From NCBI GenBank assembly GCA_963855995.1, contig OY979717.1, forward strand, positions 4,891,728 to 4,955,727: a stretch of 64,000 nt of DNA. Direction: 5' to 3'. The DNA comes from Muricea muricata (lineage: Eukaryota > Cnidaria > Anthozoa > Malacalcyonacea > Plexauridae). This document shows, in pieces, positions 26,201 to 33,508 of the stretch. The position numbers and the translations under genes were made by a program. Below the pieces are notes generated by a model. The model was not told where the DNA came from, ran no database searches, and was given only the letters and a program-made list of their open reading frames with translations. The number at the start of each line of letters is the position of its first letter. The first letter of the stretch is position 1.

Positions 26201-29200
26201 TTTTACAGACTGTTTTCAAATTTGATGTCCGTCCTAAATATTTTAAAGAATCTTTGGATAGGTATGAATCTCTTCTTAGCACATGCATCTTCAGCACGGA
26301 CTTTTGTAGCATTTAAAGTAATATGCTATTTTCATTCAGGTTTGCCCAGTTTTTTATTTCTCCGTTGATGAAAAAAGACAGTATGGATCGCGAAGTTAAA
26401 GCAGTGGATAGTGGTAAGGCAACCTCGTTCCTAGGTCCTCTTTGTGGTGACACATGTGGTGGACAGAGGCCCTGGCAAAGGCTGGTTGCCACATGACCAA
26501 ATTTTCCAATATATTCGGAAAATTTATTACAGAAATCAAGCACTCGCTAATTTTTTACAAATATTTTCCAACTATGTTAGAATGTCGTTTTGTGGCTGTT
26601 CATACTTCATTTCTTCCTTCTTTCACCCTCCTTTCTCCCCTCCCCCCCCCCCCATCCTCCCAGAAGTATACAAAAAGGGCAATGAGCACATTCCTCAAAA
26701 TCTAATTAGTATTCTAAAAATCCCTTACTCAGCATTTTCATAAAACCGAATTCATATTCAGAAAAAATGCATACTCAGCATTTCTACAAATATTAATATT
26801 AATAACTGTTACGCTCTTTTTTACCGAAACACCTATGGTCTCATTACTTGCTTTCGTCGTACCCCTGGTTCCCCTTACTGAAGACGCTCTTATACCTGTC
26901 TTTGTTGTAAAAATTTGTAAAAACGTAGCGGCTTAGGATTTTACTAGCCGTTAGAATCCAGTTGCATCCCTTGCTTTTTGTTCTTACAGTTACCCTTATC
27001 CACAAGATCCATTCCGCTCTTCTTCTTTTGCTGCCTGATATACAGGGTATATCAAAAAACGTTTACTGTTGGCAAACGTTTGCTAATGCAAAGAGCGTTC
27101 AGTGTTTTTTATAAAATATTGTAATTCTGAGTAGTTTAGCTCCTTCGGGAACATCTAAACATTTTTTTAGAAAACTGAATTTTTGACTTAAGGTGGCGGC
27201 TTACAATGATTAGCCACTTTTAAAATGCCTGCACAAAGATGGATTGCTGAAACGAGACTTGGTTATGTTATTGAAGTTTCAGTGGATTGTGACGTTCTTA
27301 ATGCTCATCTTTGACCAGGCTGTCCTAAGAATCAAACTGATTTATATTTAAATAAACAACTGAAAATCATTTAGATTACAACAAAAATTCATTGTATTCG
27401 TGAAACTGTTGTAGCAATGGACCTTTAACCTTTTAGACGAAATTTTGAAAAAAATTGAAACAGGAAAAATATTTCCCTATTATGAAAGACCATCCTAAAC
27501 TTAGTAAAATTGCAAAGTTTGGTTGTGAAATGTTCTAAAACATGGAAAATAAAGCCTTGCGAATTTGTCAAATTTTGTATGCACTTGTAGTGCGGGTGGA
27601 AAATAATACCTAGTTGATACCCTTGGGCATTCATTTCTCACGGATAATTCAAAACTAAAGAAAATTTGCCAACTTCGCAACGCTATATTTTCTATAGTTT
27701 ACAACATTTTACAACCAAATTTTGCAGTTTTACTAAGTTTAGGATGATCGTTCAAGCTGTGGTAGTATTTTTTTTCCTATTTCGATTTTTATCAAAATTT
27801 CGTCTAAAATGTTAAAGGTCCATTGTGTTCATAAATATATAGGCACTGATCAGTCTTGTTTCTGCAGTGGCATACTCGCAGTGCATCCACAACGTATATA
27901 TACATAATATTTGGAAAGGGAGGAAACTCTTTAATCATAACCATATATACAACAAATTCAAAATACACAAAACATCAAATAAAATGGCTCAAATCATAAC
28001 CATATATACAACAAATTCGAAATACACAAAACATCAAATAAAATGGCTCAAAGAAAGCCCTGACAATCAGTGAACAATATTCTCATAAAACATTAGAAAA
28101 GACAAACGATGAAGCGAAAAGATGTCCAAAACATTCGCCTAATTATCGAGATTTTTCGGGTATGATGCTGGATGTATTCGCCCGTTTAAGGAACGAATCT
28201 GTTTGGTCGAAAAACTAAACAAACTTGCTCGCACTTTCGTGAATCCGGGGGATGTTGAGATTTTAAAATAGGCTGAAAAGAGGCGTGAATCTATTGGTCG
28301 AAATGCTCTTCTCAACTCTCAGGCTACATACTTGCAAAGTTACTGTAAATCTTAACCCTACAGGTGTTCAGGACCATTTGGTACAGTGTACCTCTTGTCA
28401 TCGTTGGCTGATAGTACTACTTTGGTAATGCATGCGGTAGTAATCTGATGCTGTCTAGGCACGTCTTTTCTGAAGGAGTGCAACTTTGATCTTAATCCTA
28501 CAAACTCAACAATCTGATCACCATCAGCCTCATTTTTCATCATGGCAAGGACTTTCTTGTTAACTCTAGCCAGAATGTTTACTCATGATCTTTTTGATAG
28601 TTGCTGGTGTCAAACCTTGTATACTCATATCAGCTTTAATGTTTTCGTAGAAGTCTTCAGTCTGAATACTGGTAAGGATAATTTCCCTGGCTGGCTTTAA
28701 AACACTTAATTATGTGTTTAAACCTAGCTTATCTGAGTTGGCTACCAACTTCTCAGGGGAAGTTTTCATAAAGCTCATTGCTTCTACAAACTTTAACCTA
28801 GAGTGAATCCTGTATCTCTTTGTCATCATCTGTAGTGATGGTGTGTACATGAACGGCTTTGTGAAAAGTTATGTACTTCTCTTTGTTACAGGGAATACAG
28901 CCAATATCTGATAACCGGAACGATCTCTGTGTCCTGTGAGAATAAGGACATAATCTCATTCTTGATCATTCTTTATGTCATCTTCACAGGTCTTCGAATG
29001 GTTTCCGGTACGTAGCCAACCAACCAATCATACCACCTGACAGTCAACCACTTGAGGTTGGTTAATGGAACCCGGTGTGTACTTTGAAAGCTTAAGAACA
29101 TCTACTCCTATGTTCGGAAGCTCGGTTGTGAAAAGGTTTCTCGAGTCTGTCATACTTCTTTATTTGCACTATGAACGCATTGGCTTAAAAAGGTTTCAAT

Positions 29201-30298
29201 ATCAATTTAGTCGTGGTGCACGTGCTGTCATGGATGCAGGTCACATGAACATTGGGAAAATGAACTCAAGCGATTACGTCATGGGTGCCTCGGGAACAAA
29301 GAGCGCAACAGTTTTGGAAAATGCTGAGAAACGAATTGATATTTGTGGAAGTGTTGAAAGAGCATTTTTCCGAATATTAGTTATCTTTTGAGCTTATTCC
29401 CTTGTTTGTATACTACTACCCCTTTTCTTCAAGGACTACTTTCAGTGTACGCCGGTACATCATTTTAAATAGAAATAAATATTTATAGAATTTAGAACAA
29501 ATTATCAAGATGACGATACAAGAAGAATGCAACTTTTTGGTAGTTTGACGACCGAAGCTGGTCATCCAGTTGGAAAGTTTGTTTGGGGTCAGTTTCTTTT
29601 TATACTCTGAAATGAAGTTGCCAGACTGAAACTGTAAATTCTTGTACATTTTAGGAAATGAAGAATCGCTAAGCACAAATCCTGTAAAGCTGGTATGAGA
29701 ATATTACTAAAGTTTTGATAAATCGTATATATGATGTTTGTATAACATGCAGTTGATATACAAGAGATTTTTAAACGCTGGCCTTCCTTTATGGGCGTTG
29801 TTTGGAAAAGTGGGCCGAATGGATAAAATGTGCAATTAAACTCAAGTACGAAGTTTGATTAGCTGATAAGAGCTCATGTGTGTGTTTGTGTGTGGAGGTT
29901 GCAGTGGCCAATGCAAACTTTTATTGTAAGATTGTTTGCATTGTGTAGTACTTGCCCAACAGCATGAGTGGTACTGTGATTCACAAATGTACTAATACGC
30001 ACAATTTCTCCTATCCCAGGGCATTGATGTCAACAACTATTTGCAATTATTTTGGAAGAAAATGTACTCATCACACAAGATGACATTGACAGTGATTTCT
30101 AATGGTAATAGCTAATGTATATACTTACATATCATGACATTTCCTGTTTGTTTCCAGTTTGCATACATCTATATTCTTCGTTTAATTTAAGATATATTTT
30201 AAATTAGAAATCGTTGATTATTTTAACTTGTTATTTGCAGAGACATTAGATACTTTAGAGGAATTGGTAACTAATATTTTTTCGCAAATTCCAAAGCG
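11300..30298 (+). CDS. NRDC: Nardilysin, M16 metalloprotease (N-terminal part, ten exons)
   Basis: Nardilysin cleaves peptides before Arg in dibasic sites and uses an inverted HxxEH zinc motif. The exons seen are 11300-11376, 24802-25153, 25248-25329, 25448-25548, 26209-26261, 26340-26413, 29489-29587, 29655-29692, 30020-30104 and 30241-30298 (last donor uncertain). All junctions have AG/GT borders and matching phases. Exon 2 carries the long Asp/Glu-rich stretch (24940-25100) that sets nardilysin apart from insulin-degrading enzyme. Exon 3 encodes HFLEH, with His and Glu for zinc and catalysis. Exons 6-7 join at AVDSE, whose last Glu is the usual third zinc ligand. Exon 10 ends at FSQIPK. 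The remaining two thirds of the protein (second half of the N-domain and the C-domain) was not found downstream, where repeats take over. The start ATG is the first in-frame codon of exon 1. Family identity is secure; completeness is not. Confidence 0.9.
11611..11808 (-). repeat. Copia 3' LTR
   Basis: This 198-bp terminal repeat matches 16115-16312 except for one base (T for C near 11792). Confidence 0.93.
11863..13533 (-). CDS. Copia reverse transcriptase and RNase H
   Basis: This 556-residue frame is uninterrupted. The RVT_2-type reverse transcriptase begins around WVYKVKRNEDGS. The catalytic motifs are QMDVKTAFLNGEL and YVDDLI. RNase H follows, with CDSDWAGD, STEAEYVAL and the TKHIDISHHF motif. 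It ends just before the 3' LTR. It is shifted relative to the integrase piece upstream, so the polyprotein of this copy is broken once here. Confidence 0.93.
   Translation of the reverse strand: MENVRNLGPMRRRRIPKRFSGDACPAIDSLTSEIDEPNGIEDALNSENSKHWKDAMISEYTSLIENETWELVHPEENQSVVGFRWVYKVKRNEDGSVDRFKVRLVAQGYTQTRGTDYEEVFSPVAKHTSLRTLLALANEHDLEIHQMDVKTAFLNGELDYDIYMSQPEGFVDEDKPNYVCKLRRSIYGLKQSARCWNTTLDEYLKSAGYHKSGADGCIYVKSIKNHDGHVSFVILGVYVDDLIPVSNDIDMLNSEKAALCQRFKMDDRGEAHYLLGMLIKRDRRAKTLSISQQSYTEKVLKRFGMESCKPIATPLEPGKKFHELSSDDESFDTQTYQQAIGCLTYMSVITRPDIAAAVRILSQYMSKPSKEHWMGVKRVLRYLKGTMNYGIKYSSNKEEKDLIGYCDSDWAGDIDTRKSTSGYVFQLGNSAISWSSRKQATVARSSTEAEYVALSAATQEAIWLRRLMEDLGKRMATPTIVYEDNQGAIELTKNAKYHGRTKHIDISHHFVRERVISKEIMIEYCPTNEMVADIMTKGLAKPSFQKLRKLLGIDVI
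13521..14174 (-). CDS. Copia integrase C-terminal region and linker to reverse transcriptase
   Basis: These 217 residues continue the integrase (YHAGLPLDFWAEACNTAVYI, then KTPYECLFGKKPDVSHLRVLGC), followed by an acidic linker. A frameshift near 13521-13533 moves the reading to another frame, which carries the reverse transcriptase. Confidence 0.85.
   Translation of the reverse strand: MIYHAGLPLDFWAEACNTAVYIHNRSPTTCLKDKTPYECLFGKKPDVSHLRVLGCKCYVHIPNSNRRKLDQKSYEAIFIGYPDGTKGYKVYDVKRNRFMISHDVTFFESKFPFCEKSKQDDVMQKDNTTLIGEDNEENEEQNHEEIVRSEKNVERENDEVRETLFEPEDMAINPGNEESEAQKPIIINPKVQKMSSKWEKCKRSHHQKLMKIRSWKM
14175..14867 (-). CDS. Copia integrase, N-terminal and core part
   Basis: These 230 residues are in the same frame as Gag. 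The HHCC zinc-binding part runs HQRLGHLNNNS to CEGC. The catalytic core shows all three acidic residues: Asp in HSDVCGPM, Asp in RSDNGGEY and Glu in NGVAERLNRT. The frame ends at TAA just after ESAR, where Copia integrase normally continues, and reopens with ATG. It is one piece of a polyprotein rather than a separate gene. Confidence 0.88.
   Translation of the reverse strand: MGAEVKFKNEECIASKEDKDYVIGKLVNGTLYTVSTVELAQAATDQIAEVWHQRLGHLNNNSVDQLAKKEMVTRMNCTTSQHAESKCEGCVLGKSHRNPFPKQSNNRPTRPYEIIHSDVCGPMQVESKGGSRYMVTFTDDYSRYTTVYLIKRKDEVLSKFQEYVTLVENQSGNRGHVKVLRSDNGGEYVSNNFIKYCAEKGIMHELTSPYCPEQNGVAERLNRTIVESAR
14868..16013 (-). CDS. Copia Gag and protease region
   Basis: This 381-residue reading frame starts shortly after the 5' LTR. 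Residues ~1-200 resemble the Copia Gag (UBN2-type) core. A CCHC zinc knuckle CYKCNQVGHIVRNC begins near residue 258. An aspartic protease motif WFIDSAATKHM lies near residue 302. The frame stops at TAA (14868-14870) after VPAMI and reopens at once in the same frame with ATG, so the stop lies between the protease and the pre-integrase domain of one ancestral polyprotein. Confidence 0.9.
   Translation of the reverse strand: MAEITKIEKLSGKNYQSWKYNLKLVLMERGLWGFTQEGKEEPPAETATTAVKYAFQLRSDKAYSLIALNVEKHIQIHISGTTDPLVAWQNLQKQFEFVSITQIVRLNRKFYAASMQEGGDLMKHLTYMTSLAKQLREMKGDISTRKFATVVLGSLPESYDNFLTSLNARDAKEMDWDNIKGLLIEEYLKRKDKSDGHRSQDSALFARRKPNFGRGKNQEYSRRPENSRGARVQQDCKSPDKFQQTAARQGVQNKDGIVCYKCNQVGHIVRNCPLNRSNSKGEHSNVAEGGGIALISSTEPTSEWFIDSAATKHMTHDKSLLMNYTQYKTPTDIYLGNNTAIKALGEGMVKLPMGTDFHLELHKVLYVPKLAKNLLSVPAMI
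16115..16312 (-). repeat. Copia 5' LTR
   Basis: This is the 198-bp partner of 11611-11808. It holds the promoter end of the element and is followed on the right by the AATTG target duplication. Confidence 0.93.
16548..16730 (+). repeat. BEL/Pao 5' LTR
   Basis: This 183-bp terminal repeat is flanked on the left by CATCT and matches 22712-22894 with one difference. Confidence 0.94.
16811..20767 (+). CDS. BEL/Pao Gag, protease, reverse transcriptase, first part of RNase H
   Basis: The frame starts at the ATG at 16811, 80 bases after the LTR. The first ~290 residues are charged with coiled-coil stretches (many Lys and Glu, ~200-260), as in BEL Gag. A CCHC knuckle CYRCLAAGHLSKSC begins near residue 552, with a second Cys/His cluster after it. 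A retropepsin-like motif VMLDPCSTSSYI lies near residue 657, with Asp kept but Pro in place of the usual Ser/Thr. The reverse transcriptase has the catalytic YVDDLL near residue 1079. RNase H starts with LHLFSDASNAAYAA. A TAG at 20765-20767 interrupts RNase H, and the same frame continues after it. Confidence 0.93.
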   Translation: MADKSNMATNVSDNVKSANEDPVNADKDLQDTEINDHDNQLTEGNKSEAASAVSKKISTLKNNKKAAKSRLTRTKKTLHDMLQNRPEDAPLPSKSSLRILSTKLSSEMNIISKIICSLREIYATSEEDEDNVTVVESLDKELDDIGALVDSLTSSIKEHIEQRLAQGENESVSHSHKSNKSGGKSVQSKMSSLGKSEASQLPAIVEQKQLEAKEAEERLLQMEQEQKEKEKELQNVAGELQLTKQRTEEARKVAKLNKSRAEQAERLLVENDADTVKDFLADHDLENKLPSKEASGRPIGARTLAPIKLKGVDIPKFSGEDKADYEPWKAAFMSMVDIQNISVGEKMLRLQGSLSGKALTMIKDLGYSEAAYERAKFKLEKKYGGEKRLQIKHLTTLRSWPKVRSRHLKDVEEFQALLERILITVKDCGSLQDQSLNLSAKEKLSEEDIQAYKFWLLDHSREDCFESLVEWVELKAEVMEEAREETDRGQKPDKHGDSHHERKRFRGFNSRNPTKGCVVNTCKEDHPPWVCEAFKKLSVKNRKELITKAGRCYRCLAAGHLSKSCQRARRCGVEGCQSSNHSPYLHESIPSDQVDRSNQTTPPRAPPFVPRQNSLNSPTDDFSAQQRTHKTSNVDSVSLMVLPALISNGRKSLKVNVMLDPCSTSSYITEAAANELELNGQPLNLTIAGTGGTEVQKQSRRVELSVVNLNGRFTAPLQAYVLDDVANDTPAIHWSKLKERWPHLRDVPFENVSRRRRIDAMIGSDHPIFHMVLNEIPGAEPNDPIGRLTNLGWVCFGPTLVENFRRDSHSYFSRTYRSRVADQRQPPDDAIRKFWELDAIGIKEDTRPAMTAEENAAVKKVSETLKFLNGRYEIGIPWKDEEPNFVNNYEAAFARLESLEKSLRKKGREVMQAYNHIFEEYERKGYIQEVRKSDVKEQWFLPHFPVLRPEKETTKVRTVFDAAMEHEGKSLNSAIRPGPKLQREIVDVLIRFRKAPVALTADIAEMFLQVSLREQDRPYHRFLWRNYDSTRQPKVYEFRRLLFGNTASPFCAQYVLHTHAQTHAAEFPAAAEAVDDSMYVDDLLDSCETVQDAITLQSELSDLLASGGFRLRKWASNNLEVLCHIPEEDRLPSLEINEQETPSTKTLGVSWNAKADIFTFLVKRRDPNEVPTKRNVISTIAALYDPLQFLSPFVMRAKVLLQEIWTAGITWDDVLPDELRRKWEQWLSELPQLSNVAVPRCLRRANPNQTQLHLFSDASNAAYAAVAYLVCQYRDYTISSCLIASKCRVAPVKAITIPRLELMGAILSARLSQTILNV
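20768..22591 (+). CDS. BEL/Pao end of RNase H, integrase and C-terminal domain (after in-frame TAG)
   Basis: This is the direct in-frame continuation of the Gag-Pol frame. It opens with LFWTDSENVWHWV, the next RNase H motif. The integrase zinc domain has HAHRTLGHG and CPECRR. The catalytic core has Asp in VGVDYAGPF, Asp in ISDNGTNFVG and Glu in GGVFEALVKSAKK. The end carries the DUF5641-type domain (KGDVVMMIEPDASRGDWPLG). The first internal ATG is at 20819, but translation would depend on readthrough of the TAG. Everything else in the frame is open. Confidence 0.92.
   Translation, partial: TVDRVLFWTDSENVWHWVRNQSREFKPFVANRIGEIQRLSDPDQWHHVPGALNPADLATRGLSAEQLALSEFWMEGPKFLKDGEPAWPTPKDQKLPVPESFERRATTQSHLTQDHDFPSIDLCRFSSLEHLLRVTGWIRRFITNCKTLELTDRNYSKTLSMAEISEAERLWIRKVQAEAFPKGVREGSLARLSPMKGSDGVLRIDGRLRYADELPYSTRCPVLLPKDHHFTQLIVLHAHRTLGHGFGTEHTLTQLRTKFWIPQGRRVVRNVVERCPECRRRFSTKPAGQMMAPLPRSRLSSMRAFEKVGVDYAGPFKTKQGRGTIRAKRYLCLFTCLTTRAVHLEMSYSLDTDSFINAFYRMTSRRGTPRYVISDNGTNFVGAERELRELVESLNKEKIIQQTTKFHPVEWEFNPPIAPHFGGVFEALVKSAKKAIRAILGDADVWDEELHTAICGAERLMNSRPITYVSSDHNDLSPLTPNHFLAGQLGGQFAPEALDETVYNPKKRWHRVQQLLKMFWKRWRREFLPRINLRNKWFHPRHNLKKGDVVMMIEPDASRGDWPLGRVTEVYPGGDGLVRVVRVKSRNNEYVRPIHRICPLEYVEEEQ
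22712..22894 (+). repeat. BEL/Pao 3' LTR
   Basis: This 183-bp partner of 16548-16730 is preceded by a purine tract and followed by CATCT. Confidence 0.94.
22900..23570. other. Nardilysin intron 1 sequence, no gene seen
   Basis: This is AT-rich unique sequence. A partial tandem duplication (TAATGCTGGTGA, then CTTTTAAAAAG or CATTTTAAAAAG) lies at about 23050-23122. Nothing else is recognised. Confidence 0.4.
23575..23748. mobile_element. Palindromic MITE-like element
   Basis: The ~174-bp inverted repeat has arms AATAATGAATGTTT...GGTGAAAGATTGA and its inverse, with a spacer of ~40 bp (TTCCATTCCACAAGG...). It sits in nardilysin intron 1. No coding capacity. Confidence 0.72.
24044..24171. mobile_element. 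Small palindromic element
   Basis: The ~128-bp palindrome is centred on ACTAGT at ~24125. Inner arms are GGTTTCCTCTACAGAAACC and its near inverse; outer arms are TTCCAGATTA and TAATCTGGAA. The left arm has a ~20-base extra stretch. A shorter perfect hairpin (GAGTGCAATGGAG...ACTCCATTGCACTC) lies just upstream at 23911-23948. 24172-24801 beyond it is intron sequence with nothing recognised. Confidence 0.65.
25600..25945 (+). mobile_element. 5'-truncated CR1-like LINE tail in nardilysin intron
   Basis: It encodes the last ~35 residues of a LINE reverse transcriptase (GAKLWNSIPNEIWESKSLS) and a 3' end ACGCCCCCTGTGGAAATCAG...TAAATAAAGTT, followed by (TCTA)n. The same C-terminus and 3' end occur in the large LINE ending near 52980, so the two belong to one family. 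The open frame that joins it to the preceding nardilysin exon is chance. Confidence 0.82.
27415..27825. mobile_element. Palindromic MITE, family A copy 1
   Basis: This 411-bp inverted repeat begins CAATGGACCTTTAAC and ends with the inverse. Arms of ~170 bp share ATTTTGA-AAAA-TTGAAA, a CCTAAACTTAGTAAAA-TGC block and the CCTTGCGAATTTG block. A second copy lies at 58678-59086, in the UROD gene. Confidence 0.8.
27934..28051. repeat. 59-bp tandem duplication
   Basis: Two adjacent copies of a 59-bp unit (starting ATCATAACCATATATACAAC) differ at one base. It lies inside nardilysin intron 6. Confidence 0.85.
28340..28800 (-). pseudogene. Decayed fragment of type-B DNA polymerase (Polinton/adintovirus-like)
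   Basis: On the minus strand, pieces in different frames resemble the C-terminal end of protein-primed type-B DNA polymerases found in Polinton and adintovirus-like elements: TEDFYENIKADM (near 28640), then NKKVLAMMKNEADGDQIVEF-GLRSK (~28490-28570), then VVLSANDDKRY (~28390). Frame breaks separate the pieces and the catalytic centre is not seen. This rests on remembered motif order and is tentative. It would be an old integrated copy, non-functional, inside nardilysin intron 6. Confidence 0.42.
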
Positions 30299-30908
30299 GT
30301 TTGCATATATTTTTTTATTTTTCTGACATGCATAGAAATGCTTGTAGCTTACAATACCCATAATTTTTTCGATAAAGTGTAAAATCGCAGAGAAACACTT
30401 GCTGCGTTTGCATCTTTCCCCTTTTTTCAAAGTACCAATTGAGCATATTATTGAAACATTAGTTAATTAATTCCAAATAACAAATAATTAGAAAAAAATA
30501 TATAATAAATTTGTTAACGTAAGTTTCGTTTTTGGGTCACTCTGTGGTAAAAAAGTGATAGTAATTGTGGTAGAGTATATAGTAAATAAAATGAGCTCAA
30601 TATTATTAAAGATTCTAAATACTGCAACATAATTTGTTGTACATTCTTCCGCCATTTTGCACCCTTTACATACCCGTGATTTCTGTCGATGATCGCATAT
30701 ATTGTATGAATTAAACGTGAAATCTAACGTTTGATGCATGACTATGATTTTTTTACTTTTTCTTTACAATTTTATTTAAATACATAAAAAAAAATCTTCA
30801 GTTTACAAATGGTAAGTTAAACTATATATTAAAGAAGAATGAGAATATATATATATAAATATGAATACCATGAACTGGTTTCCAAGATTGCCGTGTGGGA
30901 GTAAATTA
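30299..30908. other. No gene recognised downstream of the last nardilysin exon
   Basis: AT-rich sequence with homopolymer runs. The next nardilysin exon, expected to continue after FSQIPK, was looked for here and not seen. Confidence 0.4.
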
Positions 30909-31366
30909 TTAGTTACTGTAATATTCCGCTATTGCTTTTCTGAATTGAGCAAATGATTGTAGCTTTCTTATATCTTGGGGTAGACTATTCCAAAGTACTG
31001 CCCCACTATAGCAAAAGCTTCGTTTTAAATAATTTGTTCGTGGCTTAGGCAAATTTAACCGCATTTCGGAATTTCTTATATTGTAACCAATACCACGAAG
31101 AGAGAACATATTTTGGAGGTGTACGGGCACATTTCCTTTTAACGTCTTAAACATCAGGCCAGCTTTGAGCTTTTCACGACGCAATGCATCTTACAACTAA
31201 GTGTTTCGCCAAGGCCATCCCAGACCGAGCAGCATTGCAATAATCAAAATGGGGTTGAATCAAAGCTTGGTAAACTTGGACAGCTGTATTTGTCGTTATA
31301 TACGGTCTAATTTGCTTTAAAGTGTAACAGCTTGCCTTCTTCTTCTATTTTGATAAGGCAAAACAA
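30909..31366 (-). mobile_element. LINE 3' fragment (C-terminal reverse transcriptase), minus strand
   Basis: The minus strand encodes the end of a CR1-like LINE protein: LMFKTLKGNVPVHL, then LPKPRTNYLKRSF and GAVLWNSLPQDIRKLQSF, the same arrangement as the LINE at 52600-52815. More LINE reverse-transcriptase sequence (HFDYCNAA, VYQALIQP) lies between 31200 and 31310 in another frame. It ends abruptly at the Gypsy LTR. Confidence 0.8.
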
Positions 31367-31769
31367 TGCACGAGGAGCGGACCGTTATAATATAACTTTA
31401 TTAAATCATGATCAATCTAGCTCTTTATTGACTTCGATAGGAGTTCTTTACTCTCTCTCCTTCGACTTTATGATTTATCTCTGACTCATTCTCGACTACT
31501 CTTTGCACGAAAGGAACTCGTCTTTTATAATAACGCAAGCCACTTTTCGTGATTGACGTTACTACAGGTATGTTTACATTGACTTATCCAATGAGAGTTA
31601 AGAGCTCATATCTCAGTCCCAGTCTACTGTTCAACTATTACATACTCTGTAAATATTAGATAGTTCTTTTTGAAGATAAATATCAATAGTATAGATTAGA
31701 TTGTAAAATTAGATATAAATATGACATTAAAGAAAATGTCATGCTCTACATCTCTATATAATTTTTACA
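31367..31769 (-). repeat. Gypsy 3' LTR (single, partner lost)
   Basis: The limits are inferred from TG...CA ends (TGCACGAGG at 31367, TTTTTACA at 31769) and the adjacent purine tract on the minus strand. It has AATAAA-type signals near its downstream end. No second LTR is in the window because the 5' part is truncated, so the limits are not confirmed by comparison. Confidence 0.62.
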
Positions 31770-32297
31770 GTGGAATTTCCCCTTAACAAAGAAGAATTCG
31801 AGGACGTTATTTGGTCAAGCCTCTGAGTAAACATTGCGAAGGCTTCTTCTTCGGCCAGGGCGATGCCAAGCCAAGGAAGTAGCAATTATGAAATGTGACA
31901 GCAACCTGCGTATGCTAACTCAGGGACCTGTCTAAATACATAACAATGGTAACTCATTGTTACAATGCAAACTTCATTAAGCTTATGTCAAAATAGTACA
32001 CCTCTGTGCATTAAACTGTGATATTGAATTTACGCTTGTCAAGTTCCACAAGCCAAAGGTCAATAAAACCTGCATTCGTACATTGTTCTATTGTATGATC
32101 TAACTTTTGTATTTACTCAAACATCACTACCTAATTAGATCATGTTCACAATTCTATTCAAAATAATTCAACTAATAATATACGATTTGCTCTTCACCCC
32201 TTTGACTTACACATACACTCGCGTCTCATATATTTTTATCACAAAATTATACTTTATTTTACACATGCATGTTCACTTTTATAACAATTCCCACAGG

Positions 32298-33503
32298 CTA
32301 GAAAATAGCACGTCCTCGTGCTGAACAAAGACTGAGTATGTGTAGCAACAGAAAAAAAACCAAAAAACCCGAAAAAAAAACAGTTTCAAAGCACTGCGCA
32401 GCTTTGATAACGCGGACGGTTGCCAGCCGTCTACAACTGCCAATCCTAATGACGCAGGGGCGACTACAAATAGTACATATTAATTTTGATACCATTGAAA
32501 TAATATAAGAGTAAAACATGAAAACACAAGTCGACGTGACAACAGCAGGAAAAAGAGGTACACACACGCATTGAAGACAGAGGCAAAAATATAGCTTGTC
32601 TTCGTAAACCTGAGTAACCCGATCAGAAGGCATGCAAGACTGAGAAAGAGATCGCTGACGTCCGCAGTCGACACACTCTTCAGGTTCGTAGACTGAAAAC
32701 TGGTCTAATTCATGGACACTGTTTGGTTCGTCGTCGTTGTTACTTATACTACTTGTATTGTCATCGGTTGTAGCCTGTTTTGTGCGTTTTGTGTTGCAGC
32801 GTGTGCGGCGGATGTAGGTGTACGCTAAAAAGAGGCTAAGTAACAAGAGAGCCCCCCAAAGTAAGGACCCACTTAAACCACCTATAACTTGGTGGAAAAA
32901 TGAGCCAGCACCTTTGCCTGTGCTTTCTATAGCTTTGCCCGAAGAAGTTAGAACAGTACCGGACGCCTGGATAATTGCGTGAATAACTTTCGAGTCTAGA
33001 TCACCGAAGCCGGATAAACCGTCATGCAGAGCGCTTCCTAATGCCTTTACAATATGACTGCCGCCTGAACCTATGCCAGCCAAGGTGGAACCTATGACGC
33101 GTCCTATATCCAATGCAATGCTATCACTAGAGGCAGACTGTATTGCTTGCAATTCATCGAGGGTATCTTGACTGCGCGCAAGAATATCTAAAAGAGAAAA
33201 CTCGTCTAAAGGTTCGTCAACATAATGTAATAGATGGGAATTAACTCCAGGTAACTTTAGAACATGATTTGAAAAGGATGGTAGAAATATTTTAGTGTAA
33301 TTTACTGGGCTAATGGTGGCATTCTGATTTATCAGCCAAAGGTTACCATGAACATCTGTGACATATGTTGATTTTGGAATATCACCACAATTAAGAACAG
33401 GTGAATGGGCTTGTATACGATGATCCGTAAGTTGTAGGAACTTAACCTGTTGAGTAACATGCATAAAAACAGGGAATTTAGCATAGCAGGTGCCGTTATT
33501 CAT
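32298..33503 (-). pseudogene. C-terminal half of the Gypsy envelope-like region
   Basis: This open frame of ~400 residues is on the far side of the LINE insertion. It has several N-glycosylation motifs near its start, a Gly/Ala/Ser-rich stretch of ~100 residues, one strong membrane anchor (LLWGALLLLSLFLAYTYI, near 32830-32880) and a cytoplasmic tail. Further hydrophobic stretches near the end (32310-32560) may be read past the true end. The layout is that of a type I fusion-like glycoprotein, but the family is not recognised and the gene is disrupted. Confidence 0.6.
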
Positions 33504-33508
33504 TCAAG

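Larger units (their letters stand above)
26414..29488 (+). other. Nardilysin intron 6, repeat-rich
   Basis: This ~3.1 kb intron lies between the exons ending 26413 and starting 29489. It holds the palindromic element at 27415-27825, a 59-bp tandem duplication, the polymerase remnant near 28340-28800, and stretches with nothing recognised (26420-27410, 28060-28330, 28900-29480). An open frame at 29065-29391 (+) resembles nothing I know and is not claimed as a gene. Confidence 0.6.

Noticed and set aside
29065-29391. 108-residue plus-strand frame in nardilysin intron 6
   Set aside because: No motif is recognised, the splice context is lacking, and it is short enough to be chance.
31761-31830. 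Possible exon reading EFPLNKEEFEDVIW after an AG
   Set aside because: The stretch coincides with the Gypsy polypurine tract and LTR border and does not match the expected nardilysin continuation.
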